Source of the DNA: Alienimonas sp043951915
Lineage (GTDB): Bacteria; Planctomycetota; Planctomycetia; Planctomycetales; Planctomycetaceae
Direction: 5' to 3'
DNA: 64,000 nucleotides
Assembly (NCBI RefSeq): GCF_043951915.1
Contig: NZ_JBINJD010000003.1
Span: forward strand, 1 to 64,000
Shown: positions 24,929-36,508 of the stretch, piece after piece
Position numbering within the stretch: position 1 is the stretch's first letter
How the letters are laid out: the number at the start of each line of letters is the position of its first letter
Program-made: the position numbers and the translations under genes
Notes under the pieces: generated by a model
The model's database searches: none
What the model was told of the DNA's origin: nothing
Seen by the model: only the letters and a program-made list of their open reading frames with translations

Positions 24929-27061
24929 CTACTTCATCGCGGCCTTGGCTTCCTGCTGCTCCTGGCGGGCCTTCAGGACCTCTTCCTGAATGTTCGCCGG
25001 GACCTGGGCGTACTTCGAGAACTCCATGCTGAAGTTGCCTTTGCCCTGGGTCATGGACCGCAGCTCGTTGGCGTAGTCGAACATCTCCGCCAGCGGGACC
25101 TCGGCCTCGACGATGGCCGTGCCGTGCTTGGTGGAGCTGTCGACGATCATGCCCCGCTTGCTGCTCACGTGGCCGGTGACCGGGCCCTGGAACTCCTCGG
25201 GGCACTCGATCTCCAGCTTCATGATCGGCTCCTGGAGCTTCACGTTGGCCTTCTTCAACGTCTCCCGCATCGCCTGGAAGCCGGTCGTGTTGAAGGCCAT
25301 TTCGGAGGAGTCGACGTCGTGGTACGAGCCGTCGTTGAGGATCATCCGCACGCCGACGACCTCGAACTCGCCCAGCGGGCCCTTCTCGATGCCGCGTCGC
25401 ATGCCCTTCTCGATCGCGGGGATGTATTCGCGGGGAATACGGCCCTGCGTGATGTCGTTGACGAACTCGAACGGCTCCTCGGCGGCTTCCAGTTCCTCGT
25501 CCGTCATCGGCTCCAGGGTGCCTTTGACGTGGCCGTACTGGCCGGAACCGCCCGTCTGCTTCTTGTGCTTGTGGTCGTAGTCGGTCGCCTTGGTCGGGCG
25601 CTCCTTGTAGGCCACGCGCGGCGGGCCGACCTCGCACTCCACCTTGTATTCACGCCGGATGCGTTCGACGTAGATGTCGAGGTGCAGCTGGCCCATGCCG
25701 GCGATGAGGGTCTCGCCGGTTTCCTCGTCGCTGAAGACGCGGAAGGTCGGGTCTTCGCGGCGGAAGCGTTCCAGCGCCTTGCCGAGCTTGTCCGCCCCTT
25801 CCCGCTTCAACGGGGTGAGGGAGCGGGTGATGACCGCGTCGGCGACGAAGATGTTCTCCAGCGAGTAGTTCACGCCGTCGCCGCAGAACGTGTCGCCGGA
25901 GGCGCAGTCCATGCCCACGACCGCGATGATGTCGCCGGGGCCGGCGGTCTCGACGTCGGCGCGGTCGTTGGCGTGCATCCGCACCAGGCGGCCGAAGCGG
26001 GTCTTCTGGCCGGTCCGGGTGTTGATGTAGCTGTCGCCCTTGTTGATCGTCCCCTGATAGATCCGGGTGTAGGTCAACTGGCCGAACTGCTCCTGCACGA
26101 TCTTGAACGCCATGGCGACCGTCGGCAGGTCCGCTTCCGGCTTCAGCGGCACGCGGGAGGCCTTGCCGTCCTCGTCGACGTTGTCCTGGTCCAACGCCGA
26201 AATGTCCCGCTCCAGCGGGCTGGGCAGGTACTGGTTGATCGCGTCCAGCAGGGGCTGCACGCCCTTGTTCTTATAGGCGGAACCCATCATCACCGGGACG
26301 ATCTGGTGACTCAGCGTCGTCTCGCGGACGATGTCGTGGATCATCTTCTCGGGGATCTCGGCCTCCTCGAGCAGCTTCTCCATCAACTCGTCGTTATAGA
26401 GGCTGAGCGACTCGAGCATCTCGCCCCGCTTCTCCTTCGCCTGGTCGAGCAGTTCCGCGGGGATCTCCTCCACGCGGACTTTCTCGCCCTTCTCGCCGTC
26501 GAAGTAGTAGGCCTTCATCGCGATCAGGTCGACGACGCCCTCGTGGCTTTCCTCGAGACCGATCGGGATCTGCAGCGGCACGGGGGTGACGTGCAGTTTG
26601 GCGGCCATCTGCTCCGTCACGCTGAACGGATCGGCGCCGGTGCGGTCGCACTTGTTGATGAAGGCGATCCGGGGGATCTGGTACCGCTTCATCTGACGGT
26701 CGACCGTCAGGCTCTGGCTCTGGACGCCGCCGACGCTGCACAGCACCAGGATGGCGCCGTCCAGCACGCGCAAGGAACGCTCCACCTCGACGGTGAAATC
26801 GACGTGGCCCGGGGTGTCGATGATGTTGATCGAGTAGTCCTTCCACGTCACCGAAGTGGCCGCGGAGGCGATCGTGATCCCCTTCTCCTTCTCGAGCTCC
26901 ATCGAGTCCATGACGGCCCCCTCCTTCTTAACGTCACCGATTTTGTGCGTCTTGCCGGAGTAAAACAGGATTCGCTCCGTCAGCGTGGTCTTGCCGCTGT
27001 CGATGTGGGCGGAGATCCCGATGTTGCGATGCTTATCGAGATTCTTGAGGAAGTCGTTCAT
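24929..27061 (-). CDS. fusA: Elongation factor G, mitochondrial/spdEFG1-like
   Basis: The 710-residue GTPase translocates tRNAs and mRNA on the ribosome. It has G1 IGISAHIDSGKTTLTERILF, switch II IDTPGHVDF, G4 INKCDR (family NKxD), the domain II segment MDCASGDTF, the domain IV segment HKKQTGGSGQYGHVKG and the domain V segment ELRSMTQGKGNFSMEFSKY. Ser rather than Ala in AHIDSGKTT, and phrases such as AVMDSMELEKEKGITI, NKGVQPLLDA and FGQLTYTRIYQG, match mitochondrial EF-G1 and the spdEFG1 subfamily of spirochaetes, planctomycetes and deltaproteobacteria better than ordinary bacterial EF-G. ATG 27061 gives the canonical N-terminus. A partner spdEFG2 (ribosome recycling) would be expected elsewhere in the genome. 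Confidence 0.96.
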   Translation of the reverse strand: MNDFLKNLDKHRNIGISAHIDSGKTTLTERILFYSGKTHKIGDVKKEGAVMDSMELEKEKGITIASAATSVTWKDYSINIIDTPGHVDFTVEVERSLRVLDGAILVLCSVGGVQSQSLTVDRQMKRYQIPRIAFINKCDRTGADPFSVTEQMAAKLHVTPVPLQIPIGLEESHEGVVDLIAMKAYYFDGEKGEKVRVEEIPAELLDQAKEKRGEMLESLSLYNDELMEKLLEEAEIPEKMIHDIVRETTLSHQIVPVMMGSAYKNKGVQPLLDAINQYLPSPLERDISALDQDNVDEDGKASRVPLKPEADLPTVAMAFKIVQEQFGQLTYTRIYQGTINKGDSYINTRTGQKTRFGRLVRMHANDRADVETAGPGDIIAVVGMDCASGDTFCGDGVNYSLENIFVADAVITRSLTPLKREGADKLGKALERFRREDPTFRVFSDEETGETLIAGMGQLHLDIYVERIRREYKVECEVGPPRVAYKERPTKATDYDHKHKKQTGGSGQYGHVKGTLEPMTDEELEAAEEPFEFVNDITQGRIPREYIPAIEKGMRRGIEKGPLGEFEVVGVRMILNDGSYHDVDSSEMAFNTTGFQAMRETLKKANVKLQEPIMKLEIECPEEFQGPVTGHVSSKRGMIVDSSTKHGTAIVEAEVPLAEMFDYANELRSMTQGKGNFSMEFSKYAQVPANIQEEVLKARQEQQEAKAAMK

Positions 27062-27449
27062 GAGGTCGCTTTTGCGGGGGCGCGGCGGGGATTCGCCGGG
27101 CAAAGAAGAGGGGTGTGAACGCCTGGAGCGGGCACGACACCCACTCGATAGAACCTGAACCCTGACGGCCGCATCGTCGGCGGTCGTCACTCACTGAGCC
27201 GGGACCGAGAAACCGTACCGGGGTACGGGGGCGAGGTCCGCGGCGGTCAGCGAGGTGTTTTCATGGGTCCGGAGGCTGCGGGCCGCACATCGCGGGCGGT
27301 GCGGTCCCTCCGCGCCTGTCCCGGTTGCGACAGGGGCATCATAGCGAGTCGTCCTCGCCCGAAAAGGGCGTTTCCGATAAGAATCCGCGCATGCGTAACG
27401 CCGAGGCCCCGCGGGACCCCGGCGTTACGGACGTGTTACAGAGAATCGG
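27062..27449. other. ppdK-fusA intergenic region
   Basis: This 388-base gap lies between two minus-strand genes. Near the ppdK end it holds a long hairpin (27394-27429) and a small one (CGCCC GAAAA GGGCG, 27356-27370). The remainder must contain the fusA promoter and leader; a small palindrome CCGTACC/GGTACGG (around 27213-27228) is the only other structure seen. No coding frame is convincing. Confidence 0.45.
27394..27429 (-). terminator. Hairpin after ppdK
   Basis: A perfect 10-base stem (CGTAACGCCG at 27394-27403, complement at 27420-27429) begins 21 bases past the ppdK stop. Its loop contains the self-complementary CCCGCGGG. There is no T run after it, so termination is inferred from position and strength. 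Confidence 0.5.
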
Positions 27450-30176
<2,727 letters not shown>

Positions 30177-30375
30177 CTGGCGCGGGGACTGATGCGAGTG
30201 CGATTTGGTTGCGAACGCCGCCACGCGAGGGAGGGCTCCGAAAGAAGCCGAGGCGAGCCGGTTCGATCCGGTTAGACCGGGGGCGCGGGCCGCGTGCGAC
30301 GGGGCGGAACCGTATCGGGCGCAGAGTCCACCCGCAACCGGTCCGTCGCGGTCCCCGCGGTGTTAGAGTGACGCT

Positions 30376-30408
30376 CGGTTAGCCGCTCTCTTCAAGGGAG
30401 CGGCGAAC
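30376..30408. repeat. Palindrome of the GTTAGCCGCTCTC family (copy 1)
   Basis: GGTTAGCCGCTCTCTTC is followed by AAGGGAGCGGCGAAC; the GCCGCTC/GAGCGGC stem is extended by a G-T pair and GTT/AAC. Seventeen bases (GGTTAGCCGCTCTCTTC) are identical to the left arm of the hairpin at 58670-58708. It lies about 25 bases upstream of the FHA gene start, in its probable leader. Confidence 0.55.
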
Positions 30409-30431
30409 GACGCCTCCCGGAGACCCAGCCG

Positions 30432-30779
30432 ATGCGCGCCGAACTGCTGCCCCCCGTCGGTCCGGCGGTCCGATTGAAGCGCGACCTCACCGTCATCGGC
30501 CGCAAGCGGAACGTCTGCGACGTCGTGATCGAACGCGACAGCGTCTCCGCCCTGCACTGTCTGTTGGTCAAAACCGACGGCCTGCTGTTCGTCCGCGACC
30601 TCGGCAGCACGAACGGCACCACGGTCAACGGCCAACGCATCACCCGCGGCGCCCTGCTGCCGGACGACGAACTCGGCGTGGGCGGGGTGAAGTTCCGGGT
30701 GAAGCTCGGCCCCGGCACCGAGGACTTCGGGACGGGCGAAGCCAGCCAGAAGACCGAAGCCGTGCGGGCGGTGGGTTAG
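30432..30779 (+). CDS. Small FHA-domain protein
   Basis: The 115-residue cytosolic protein is essentially one forkhead-associated domain, which binds phosphothreonine peptides. Core residues are intact: VIGRKRNVCDVVI (GR), SVSALHCLL (S..H) and VRDLGSTNGTTVNGQRI (the GSTNGTxxN loop). A short tail (GTEDFGTGEASQKTEAVRAVG) contains Thr residues that could be phosphorylated. ATG 30432. Its TAG stop overlaps the TAA stop of the convergent PQQ-propeller gene within TTAG. A palindromic repeat lies in the leader. The partner kinase is not in the window. Confidence 0.88.
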   Translation: MRAELLPPVGPAVRLKRDLTVIGRKRNVCDVVIERDSVSALHCLLVKTDGLLFVRDLGSTNGTTVNGQRITRGALLPDDELGVGGVKFRVKLGPGTEDFGTGEASQKTEAVRAVG

Positions 30780-32542
30780 CCGGTCGCCGCGGCCTCCTCG
30801 GCGCCGTCTTCGGCGCCGTCGTCCTCGTCCGGATCAGCGGACGCCGTTTCGTCCCCGATGCGGACGCAGATGGCCTCGGTGCCGTTGCGCCAGTACAGCC
30901 GGCCGCGGACCAGCGCGGCGTGGTTCCAGCAGACGCCGGACAGCAGCGTCTCCCCGGCGGCGTCGCTGTAGCGGGCCAATTCCTCGAAGCCGTCCGGGGA
31001 GGCCGCGACCAACGCCAGATCGCCGTCCTCGCAGGTGACGAGCAGTGCCGGCGGGCCGTCCGCGGTTCCCACCAGCAGGACTTGCCCGTAGCCGTAGCGG
31101 CCCCGCTTCCAGACCCGCGAGCCGTCTTCGAGATCGACGCAGCTGAGGATGCCCTCGTCGAGGCCGTAGACGAAACCGTCGTGCAGGATCGCGTCGTTGA
31201 ACTTCAGCTTGAAGCGATTCTCCGTCCGCCAAACCTCTGTGGCCCGCCAGTCGCCGCCGGAGCGGGCGACGTCGTAGAGCCCCGCGCCCGTGCCGTAGCC
31301 GCTGGAGAGGAAGACGCGGTCGCCGGAGACGAGCGGCAGCGCCGCGTTGACCTGGGCCTGGTTCGACCAGGGGATCTGCCACAGGGGGGCGCCGTCGACG
31401 GACAGGCCGTGCAGCGCCGTGCCGCCGTAGGCGAGGATCTGCCGCACGCCGTCCAAGTCTGCCGTGACGGGCGAACTGTAGCTCCCCACGTCGTCGCCGC
31501 TGGCCCAGAGGGTCTCGCCGTTCGCCGGATCGAGGCCCATGAACGCGGAGCCCTCCCCGGCCGCGACGCCCGGCAGCACGACGAGGGCTCCGTCCACGAC
31601 CTGCGGGCTGCACGCCAGCCCCCATTCAATGTTTTCGCTCCCGCCGGGGATCAGTTCACGCTTCCATCGCAGTTCGCCGGTGCGGGCGTCGAGGCAGGTG
31701 ACGAGCCCGGTGGAGCCCATCGAGTAGACGGCGCCCTCGTGGAACAGCGGCGTGCTGGCCGGGCCGTCGCCGCCGTTGGGGGCGATGCGGGAGAACCGCA
31801 CCGGTTCGCCGTGGCTCCACAGCGGGGCGCCGCTGTCGGCGTCGTAGCAGGCGACGGTCTCCTCGTCCCCCCGCTGCTCCAGGGTGAAACAGCGATCGCC
31901 GACCACGCTGAACCCGCCCCAGCCCAGCCCCACCGGGTGCCGCCAGACCGTCTTCGGGACCTCCTCGGACCAATCAGTGCGCACGGTTGCGTCGAGGACG
32001 ACGCCGTCCCGGTCCGAACCCCGCAGGCCGGGCCAGTCGTCGGCGTCGGCGACCAGGGGCGGGGCGTCGGCGGCCCGCCGCGCCTCGGCTGAGGCGGCCG
32101 AAGTGGGGTGAGCGGCGACGAACGCGGCGAGGCGCTCCTCGGCGTCGGGGGCGAAGCGGTAGCGGAAGCCGGTGATCTGCATCGCCCCGTCCCACTGCGG
32201 GGGGAACAGGAACCACAGCCCCCCGCCGACGGCGACCGCGGCGGCGGTGACCCCCGCCCGCGTCCGCCAGCTCCATCCGGTGTAGAACCAGACGAGGCAA
32301 ACCGCAGCCAACGCGGCGGCGGAGACGGCCCCGAGCAGCACGAACCCCTCCATCGTACCGTCGCCGTCGGTGAGCCAGTCGGCGAGCGACCACGCGACGA
32401 ACGGCGCGAGCAGCCCGACGACGATCGCGCCGAGGCCCACGGTCCGCCACACGCGGCGCGGTCCGGAGGCCGGCGGAGCCGGGGCTGCCTGTGGGGCGTC
32501 GGCGGCCGGGGGAGTGGGCTCGGGGGCGGGAGCGTCGGTCAC
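30776..32542 (-). CDS. Membrane-anchored PQQ-like beta-propeller protein
   Basis: The 588-residue protein has three N-terminal membrane helices (about residues 31-52, 64-87 and 96-113) after a Pro/Ala-rich cytosolic start. A large extracytoplasmic beta-propeller of PQQ/BamB-like repeats follows (CYDADSGAPLWSHGEPV, CLDARTGELRWKREL, GLDPANGETLWASG and CVDLEDGSRVWKRG). The propeller is preceded by ADDWPGLRGSDRDGV, a W-P-x-x-R-G signature common in planctomycete PQQ-like proteins of unproven function. No catalytic PQQ-dehydrogenase residues are evident, so a scaffolding or binding role is likely. GTG 32542. The acidic C-terminus (ASADPDEDDGAEDGAEEAAATG) ends on the stop overlap with the FHA gene. 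Confidence 0.82.
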   Translation of the reverse strand: MTDAPAPEPTPPAADAPQAAPAPPASGPRRVWRTVGLGAIVVGLLAPFVAWSLADWLTDGDGTMEGFVLLGAVSAAALAAVCLVWFYTGWSWRTRAGVTAAAVAVGGGLWFLFPPQWDGAMQITGFRYRFAPDAEERLAAFVAAHPTSAASAEARRAADAPPLVADADDWPGLRGSDRDGVVLDATVRTDWSEEVPKTVWRHPVGLGWGGFSVVGDRCFTLEQRGDEETVACYDADSGAPLWSHGEPVRFSRIAPNGGDGPASTPLFHEGAVYSMGSTGLVTCLDARTGELRWKRELIPGGSENIEWGLACSPQVVDGALVVLPGVAAGEGSAFMGLDPANGETLWASGDDVGSYSSPVTADLDGVRQILAYGGTALHGLSVDGAPLWQIPWSNQAQVNAALPLVSGDRVFLSSGYGTGAGLYDVARSGGDWRATEVWRTENRFKLKFNDAILHDGFVYGLDEGILSCVDLEDGSRVWKRGRYGYGQVLLVGTADGPPALLVTCEDGDLALVAASPDGFEELARYSDAAGETLLSGVCWNHAALVRGRLYWRNGTEAICVRIGDETASADPDEDDGAEDGAEEAAATG

Positions 32543-32618
32543 GGCAGCCGGGCGGGAGGGGGCGAACGGGCGAGTGTCGGTTCGCCCCCGCCGCTCGGCA
32601 AGGCCCGGCCCCGTCGAC

Positions 32619-33416
32619 TCAGTCCCGCAGCGGTCGGACGACGACGGCGGCGCCGTCCCAGCGGAGGCGGGCGTCGTCCCGCTCCGGGTTCGACTCGTGG
32701 AACGGGATGGCGGCCCGCTCCCGGTCCGTCAGCAGGCGATCGAGCGCTCTGCGGTCGAAGTCCGGCGGCAGGACGTCGGCCAACTCGGCGGCGTGCACCC
32801 GGGCGAGGCGCCGGTTCTCCGCCGGACAGGCGATCAACGCTTCCAGCAGGATCGACCGCGGAATCCAGGCGGCCCGTCGCCGGACCGCCGCGGCGTCCGC
32901 CTCCGGCAGACGGCCGAACAGGCGGTGGTCGTCGGCCAGCGGGGCCAGCCGCATCGCCGCCTCCCCCCGCAGTCGTTGCAGCTCCCGCTCGTCCGGCAGA
33001 TCGTTCACGGCGGTCGCCACACCGATCGCGGCGGCGATCGAGGCGAACCGCTCGGCGGACCAGCCTAGTTCCTTCAGCCACCCCGGCGCCCGCGGCGACT
33101 TCGCCAGGGAGGCGGCGAGGGCGGAGCCGCGCAGGCGGTCGCGCACGGCGTGATCCTCCGCCTCAGCAAGCGCCGCCACCGTGCGGGTCGACGCGGCCGG
33201 CCAGTCCGGAGCCGACGGCAGCGCCTCGGCGAGCGACGCCATCCCCTCGGGGCCCAGCGTCTCGGCCAGCCGCAGAAAGTCCGCGAAGTCCCGCTCCGAC
33301 ACCGGCGTCGCCGCGTCGATCCGTACCGAGAGCGTGCGGACCGGCGGGGGTTCCCCGCACCCGGCGAGCGTCAGCCCGACAGTCAGACCCACGGCGGCGG
33401 CGAGGGAGGTTCTCAC
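32619..33416 (-). CDS. Predicted lipoprotein of unknown function
   Basis: The 265-residue protein has a lipoprotein signal peptide: MRTSLAAAVGLTVGLTLAGCGEPPP, with lipobox LAGC and lipidated Cys at residue 21. The body is helical and charge-rich (SERDFADFLRLAETLGPEGM, DDHRLFGRLPEADAAAVRRR), ends ERDDARLRWDGAAVVVRPLRD, and matches no family I know. GTG 33416 is chosen because it gives a compact signal peptide preceded by GGAAG; a GTG at 33470 in frame would place 18 charged residues before it. It lies 76 bases upstream of the PQQ-propeller gene in the same direction and may share its transcript. Confidence 0.7.
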   Translation of the reverse strand: MRTSLAAAVGLTVGLTLAGCGEPPPVRTLSVRIDAATPVSERDFADFLRLAETLGPEGMASLAEALPSAPDWPAASTRTVAALAEAEDHAVRDRLRGSALAASLAKSPRAPGWLKELGWSAERFASIAAAIGVATAVNDLPDERELQRLRGEAAMRLAPLADDHRLFGRLPEADAAAVRRRAAWIPRSILLEALIACPAENRRLARVHAAELADVLPPDFDRRALDRLLTDRERAAIPFHESNPERDDARLRWDGAAVVVRPLRD

Positions 33417-33475
33417 GTTCTTCCGAGTCGTCCGCCCGGGCGCCGCACGCCAGTCCGACCGCCCGCGCACGCAAA

Positions 33476-33506
33476 ACCGCCCCGCCGGGAGGCCCGGCGG
33501 GGCGGT
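33476..33506 (-). terminator. Intrinsic terminator of the metalloprotease gene
   Basis: On the minus strand a perfect 14-base stem (ACCGCCCCGCCGGG with its complement) and a 3-base loop are followed by TTTGC. It begins 27 bases after the stop at 33533. Confidence 0.8.
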
Positions 33507-33532
33507 CGAATCTCAGCGGATCGGACGGAGCG

Positions 33533-36508
33533 TTAGCGGCGGTTCAGGGCCGCGGGCTCGTTCCCGAAGATGATCGTCGGCCGGCCGGAGCTGCCGCCGA
33601 TGTCGTTCGCGTTGTAGATGTACTCCGCGTCCAACGCTTTGCGGATCATCGACTCGGCCTCCATCAGGTGGGCCTTGGTGTAGGCGTCCGCGGCGTCGCT
33701 GTGCGCCTCCAGGAAGGCGGCGATCTGATCGGCCGTCTCCGTGAGCTGCATCGTGGCGAGGTTGGAGATCGGCTTGAAGGCCGCCCCGCTGCCGGCGCCC
33801 GGCAGGCTGAGGTCGATCAACCGGTTGACGTGCTCCCGCTGCAGGTTCCGCCGCAGGCTGGAGATCATCGGCTGCCGGGGGGTGAACTCGCCCTCCGGCA
33901 CGTCCTTCAGCTCGGTCCAAACGGCGGACCGCACCGTTTCCAGCAGCTCCGGCAGGGTGAAGGCGTCTTCCCCGGCGGGGACCTGTAGCTCATTGTCGTA
34001 CACCCGCCGCAGCACGGTCGGGTTGAGCACCTGGGTCATCGCGGAGGCCTGCATCCCCTCGATGCGGTCGTGCACCGGGAAGACGCTGTCGTTCATGGCG
34101 CTCCGCCAGCCGCTCCCGTCCAGCCACTTGGCCGTGGTCAGGTGGGAGAGCAGTTCCGGCGTCAGGCCGTAGGCGTCGTCGCGGAAGCTGTTCTCGATGA
34201 CGAACTCCAGCGCCTCGCGCTGATCCTTCGCGTCGACGACCTTCAGCGGCGGGGTTTCGCTGTCCTGACCCTTCACGTCGCGGCGGACGAACACGCCGCC
34301 GATCCAGTTGGACATCATCCCGAGCTGACGCATCTGCATCGAGAGCGTCATCTCGTAGCCTTCGCGGGCTTTGAACCAGCCGTCGCCGTCTTCGACGAAC
34401 GCTTCGAGCAGCTTGGTGCGGCGGTCTCTGATCAGCTCCATCTGATCCTTGGCGTAGGTCAACGGGTCGGAGCCGAAGTCGTAGCGGCGGGCGAAGGGGT
34501 CTGGGCCGGAGGTGTCCTCGTCGGTGCCGAAGGCGAGCTCCGGCTCCGTGCTGCGGGCGAGCAGCTTGGGCAGCTCCTTGGCGTCGGCGGTGTAGCCGTA
34601 CTCGATCGCCCAAACGTCGTAGGGGCCGATGCCTTCCATCGCGTAGGCGCCCTGCTCCTCGCCGGCGTTGAAGCGGATGTTGATCGGCGTGTAGTCCATC
34701 ACGCTGGTCGCGATCAGGCCCTTGCCGCCGTTGATCTCGCTAAAGCTGGAAACGGCGGTCGCCTTGAAGTTGTGCCGCAGGCCGAGCGTGTGGCCGACCT
34801 CGTGGGCGACCAGGTGGGCGAGCTGCGGACCGATGAAGCTCTCCGGCATGCCGTCGAGCATCTGTTCGTCGGACTCCTCCTCGTCGTCCCCCTCGGACTT
34901 CTTGGCCTCTTCGTCCGACTCCTCCTCGCCGTCTTCGGCGGGGTCTTCGTCCTTCTTGTCGCCGTCGTCGTCGCCGTCGGCGTCGTCCTCTTTCGCCTCG
35001 GCCTTGGCTTTGGCCTTCTTCGCGTCGTAGGCCCGCATCGCCAGTTCCATGCGGAGGGCGGCCAATTCGGCGCCCTTCTCATTGGCGGCGAGGCAGAGAC
35101 CGTTCTTCTGAACGCCGGTGCCGATCAGGCCGTCGAACTGGTCGTCGCCCATCATCTCGGCGTTCACCCGCCCGGCGGCGTGCCCGGCGAGCGGGTCGAA
35201 GGCGCGGCGAGCGATCTCCGCGGCCACCGCGGCCCGGTCGCCCGGCTCGGCGAACCGCACCCGCGGATCCCAGTTGGGGTGCTCCGCCAGCCAGGCCAGC
35301 GTTTCCGGCCCCATGCCCTGCATGGCGACCTTCGGCATCACCTTGTCGAACTGCATCTGGAAGTGCCGGATCCAGCCGTCGGTCAGGATGATGTCCGCGT
35401 CGAGGATCTCGCCGGTCTCCGGGTTGATCCGGGAGGGGCCGATCGCCGTGCCGACGTCGTTGTTCAGCCAGCGGACGAAGTTGTAGCGGACGTCCTCCGG
35501 GTCCTTGTCCATATGGCGACCGGTGTTGGCGTCCTGGTACTCGACCTGGATCGCGTCTTCGATGCCGATTTCCTCGAACGCCTTGTTCCAGGACTCGATA
35601 CCCTCCTTGACCCAACGCCGGTAGCGGACCGGCGTGGTGTGCTCGACGTAGAAGACGATCGGCTCCTTCGGCGGGCTGACCTTCAGCTTCGGGTCGGCCT
35701 TCTCCAGGTGCCAGCGGGTGATGTAGCGGACGCGGGTCTCGTCGTCGTCGTACTTGCCGTAGTCGCTGTAGGCGGTCGTGAAGTAGCCGACGCGCTGGTC
35801 CGCCTCACGGGGTTTGAAGCCGGGGCTGGGCTTCAGCACGCTGAAGCTGTAGTGCAGCGTCTTGAGCTGACCGCCGGAGCCGGGAACCTCGAAGGCGACT
35901 TCCACGTTCTCCGTGAACGCTTTGGCCTGCTTGATGCCGAAGATCCGCGGGGTGCTACGGTTGATCGAGAGCCCCTGGAAAAAATCGCCGGCCTTGCCGA
36001 CGCAGAGGGCGTCCATGTCGATCACCGGCCCGCCGCCGGGGCCCATCGTGACGATGGGGATCTCCATCAGCACGCGGTCGGTGAACAGCCGCTCAACGGA
36101 GGCCTTAGCCTCTTTCTCGGAGGTCCGCACGTCGACGTTGGGGGCGATGACCGCCAGCACCTTGTCGTAGCGCTTGAACTTCACGTAAAGATCGCCCGCC
36201 TGAAGACCGGCGAACTCCTCGCCGCTGGCGACGGTCAGGGCGACGAAGTACTGCTGCGAGGCGAAGTCGCCGGGCAACTCGGCGAACATCTGGCCGTCTT
36301 TGGACCGCGTCCAGAGCGTCCAGAGGGGCTTTTCGGCGGTGCCGTCAGCCTTGGTGGGGCTGGCGACTTTATCGAACCCTTCCAAGACCTTGGCGTGTTC
36401 CGGGAAGTCCGATTTGTCCTCCGCTTCTGCAAAGGAGGCGGACGCCCCGAGGAGGCAGGCGGCGGCCGCCCACGCGAGGGGCTGGAAGAAATGAGTTCGA
36501 CGTCTCAT
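33533..36508 (-). CDS. Large secreted zinc-dependent metalloprotease (DUF5117/DUF4953 type)
   Basis: The 991-residue exported protein has a signal peptide (MRRRTHFFQPLAWAAAACLLGASASFA|EAE). A DUF5117-like region (residues ~60-290) is followed by a metzincin-like catalytic domain with AHLVAHEVGHTLGLRHNF, an HExxHxxGxRH zinc site with its first His near residue 569. A large C-terminal helical domain follows. Just before the active site, at about residues 491-546, lies a Lys/Asp/Glu-only insertion (KKAKAKAEAKEDD, EEESDEEAKKSEGDD) that should be disordered. It probably acts on periplasmic or extracellular proteins. ATG 36508. It ends in a strong terminator, so it is probably transcribed alone. 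Confidence 0.88.
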   Translation of the reverse strand: MRRRTHFFQPLAWAAAACLLGASASFAEAEDKSDFPEHAKVLEGFDKVASPTKADGTAEKPLWTLWTRSKDGQMFAELPGDFASQQYFVALTVASGEEFAGLQAGDLYVKFKRYDKVLAVIAPNVDVRTSEKEAKASVERLFTDRVLMEIPIVTMGPGGGPVIDMDALCVGKAGDFFQGLSINRSTPRIFGIKQAKAFTENVEVAFEVPGSGGQLKTLHYSFSVLKPSPGFKPREADQRVGYFTTAYSDYGKYDDDETRVRYITRWHLEKADPKLKVSPPKEPIVFYVEHTTPVRYRRWVKEGIESWNKAFEEIGIEDAIQVEYQDANTGRHMDKDPEDVRYNFVRWLNNDVGTAIGPSRINPETGEILDADIILTDGWIRHFQMQFDKVMPKVAMQGMGPETLAWLAEHPNWDPRVRFAEPGDRAAVAAEIARRAFDPLAGHAAGRVNAEMMGDDQFDGLIGTGVQKNGLCLAANEKGAELAALRMELAMRAYDAKKAKAKAEAKEDDADGDDDGDKKDEDPAEDGEEESDEEAKKSEGDDEEESDEQMLDGMPESFIGPQLAHLVAHEVGHTLGLRHNFKATAVSSFSEINGGKGLIATSVMDYTPINIRFNAGEEQGAYAMEGIGPYDVWAIEYGYTADAKELPKLLARSTEPELAFGTDEDTSGPDPFARRYDFGSDPLTYAKDQMELIRDRRTKLLEAFVEDGDGWFKAREGYEMTLSMQMRQLGMMSNWIGGVFVRRDVKGQDSETPPLKVVDAKDQREALEFVIENSFRDDAYGLTPELLSHLTTAKWLDGSGWRSAMNDSVFPVHDRIEGMQASAMTQVLNPTVLRRVYDNELQVPAGEDAFTLPELLETVRSAVWTELKDVPEGEFTPRQPMISSLRRNLQREHVNRLIDLSLPGAGSGAAFKPISNLATMQLTETADQIAAFLEAHSDAADAYTKAHLMEAESMIRKALDAEYIYNANDIGGSSGRPTIIFGNEPAALNRR

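Noticed and set aside
24422..27118. An ~900-codon open frame antisense to fusA
   Set aside because: fusA is unmistakable on the other strand; the antisense product is His/Asp/Leu-rich without domains. The same applies to long antisense frames opposite ppdK (27540-30275), the secretin-like gene (5741-7801), the processing protease (51012-53294) and the SpoIIE phosphatase (56245-58605).
33417..33470. A longer N-terminus for the lipoprotein starting at GTG 33470
   Set aside because: It would put 18 residues with seven basic ones before the signal peptide and overlap the adjoining terminator region; GTG 33416 gives a normal lipobox spacing.
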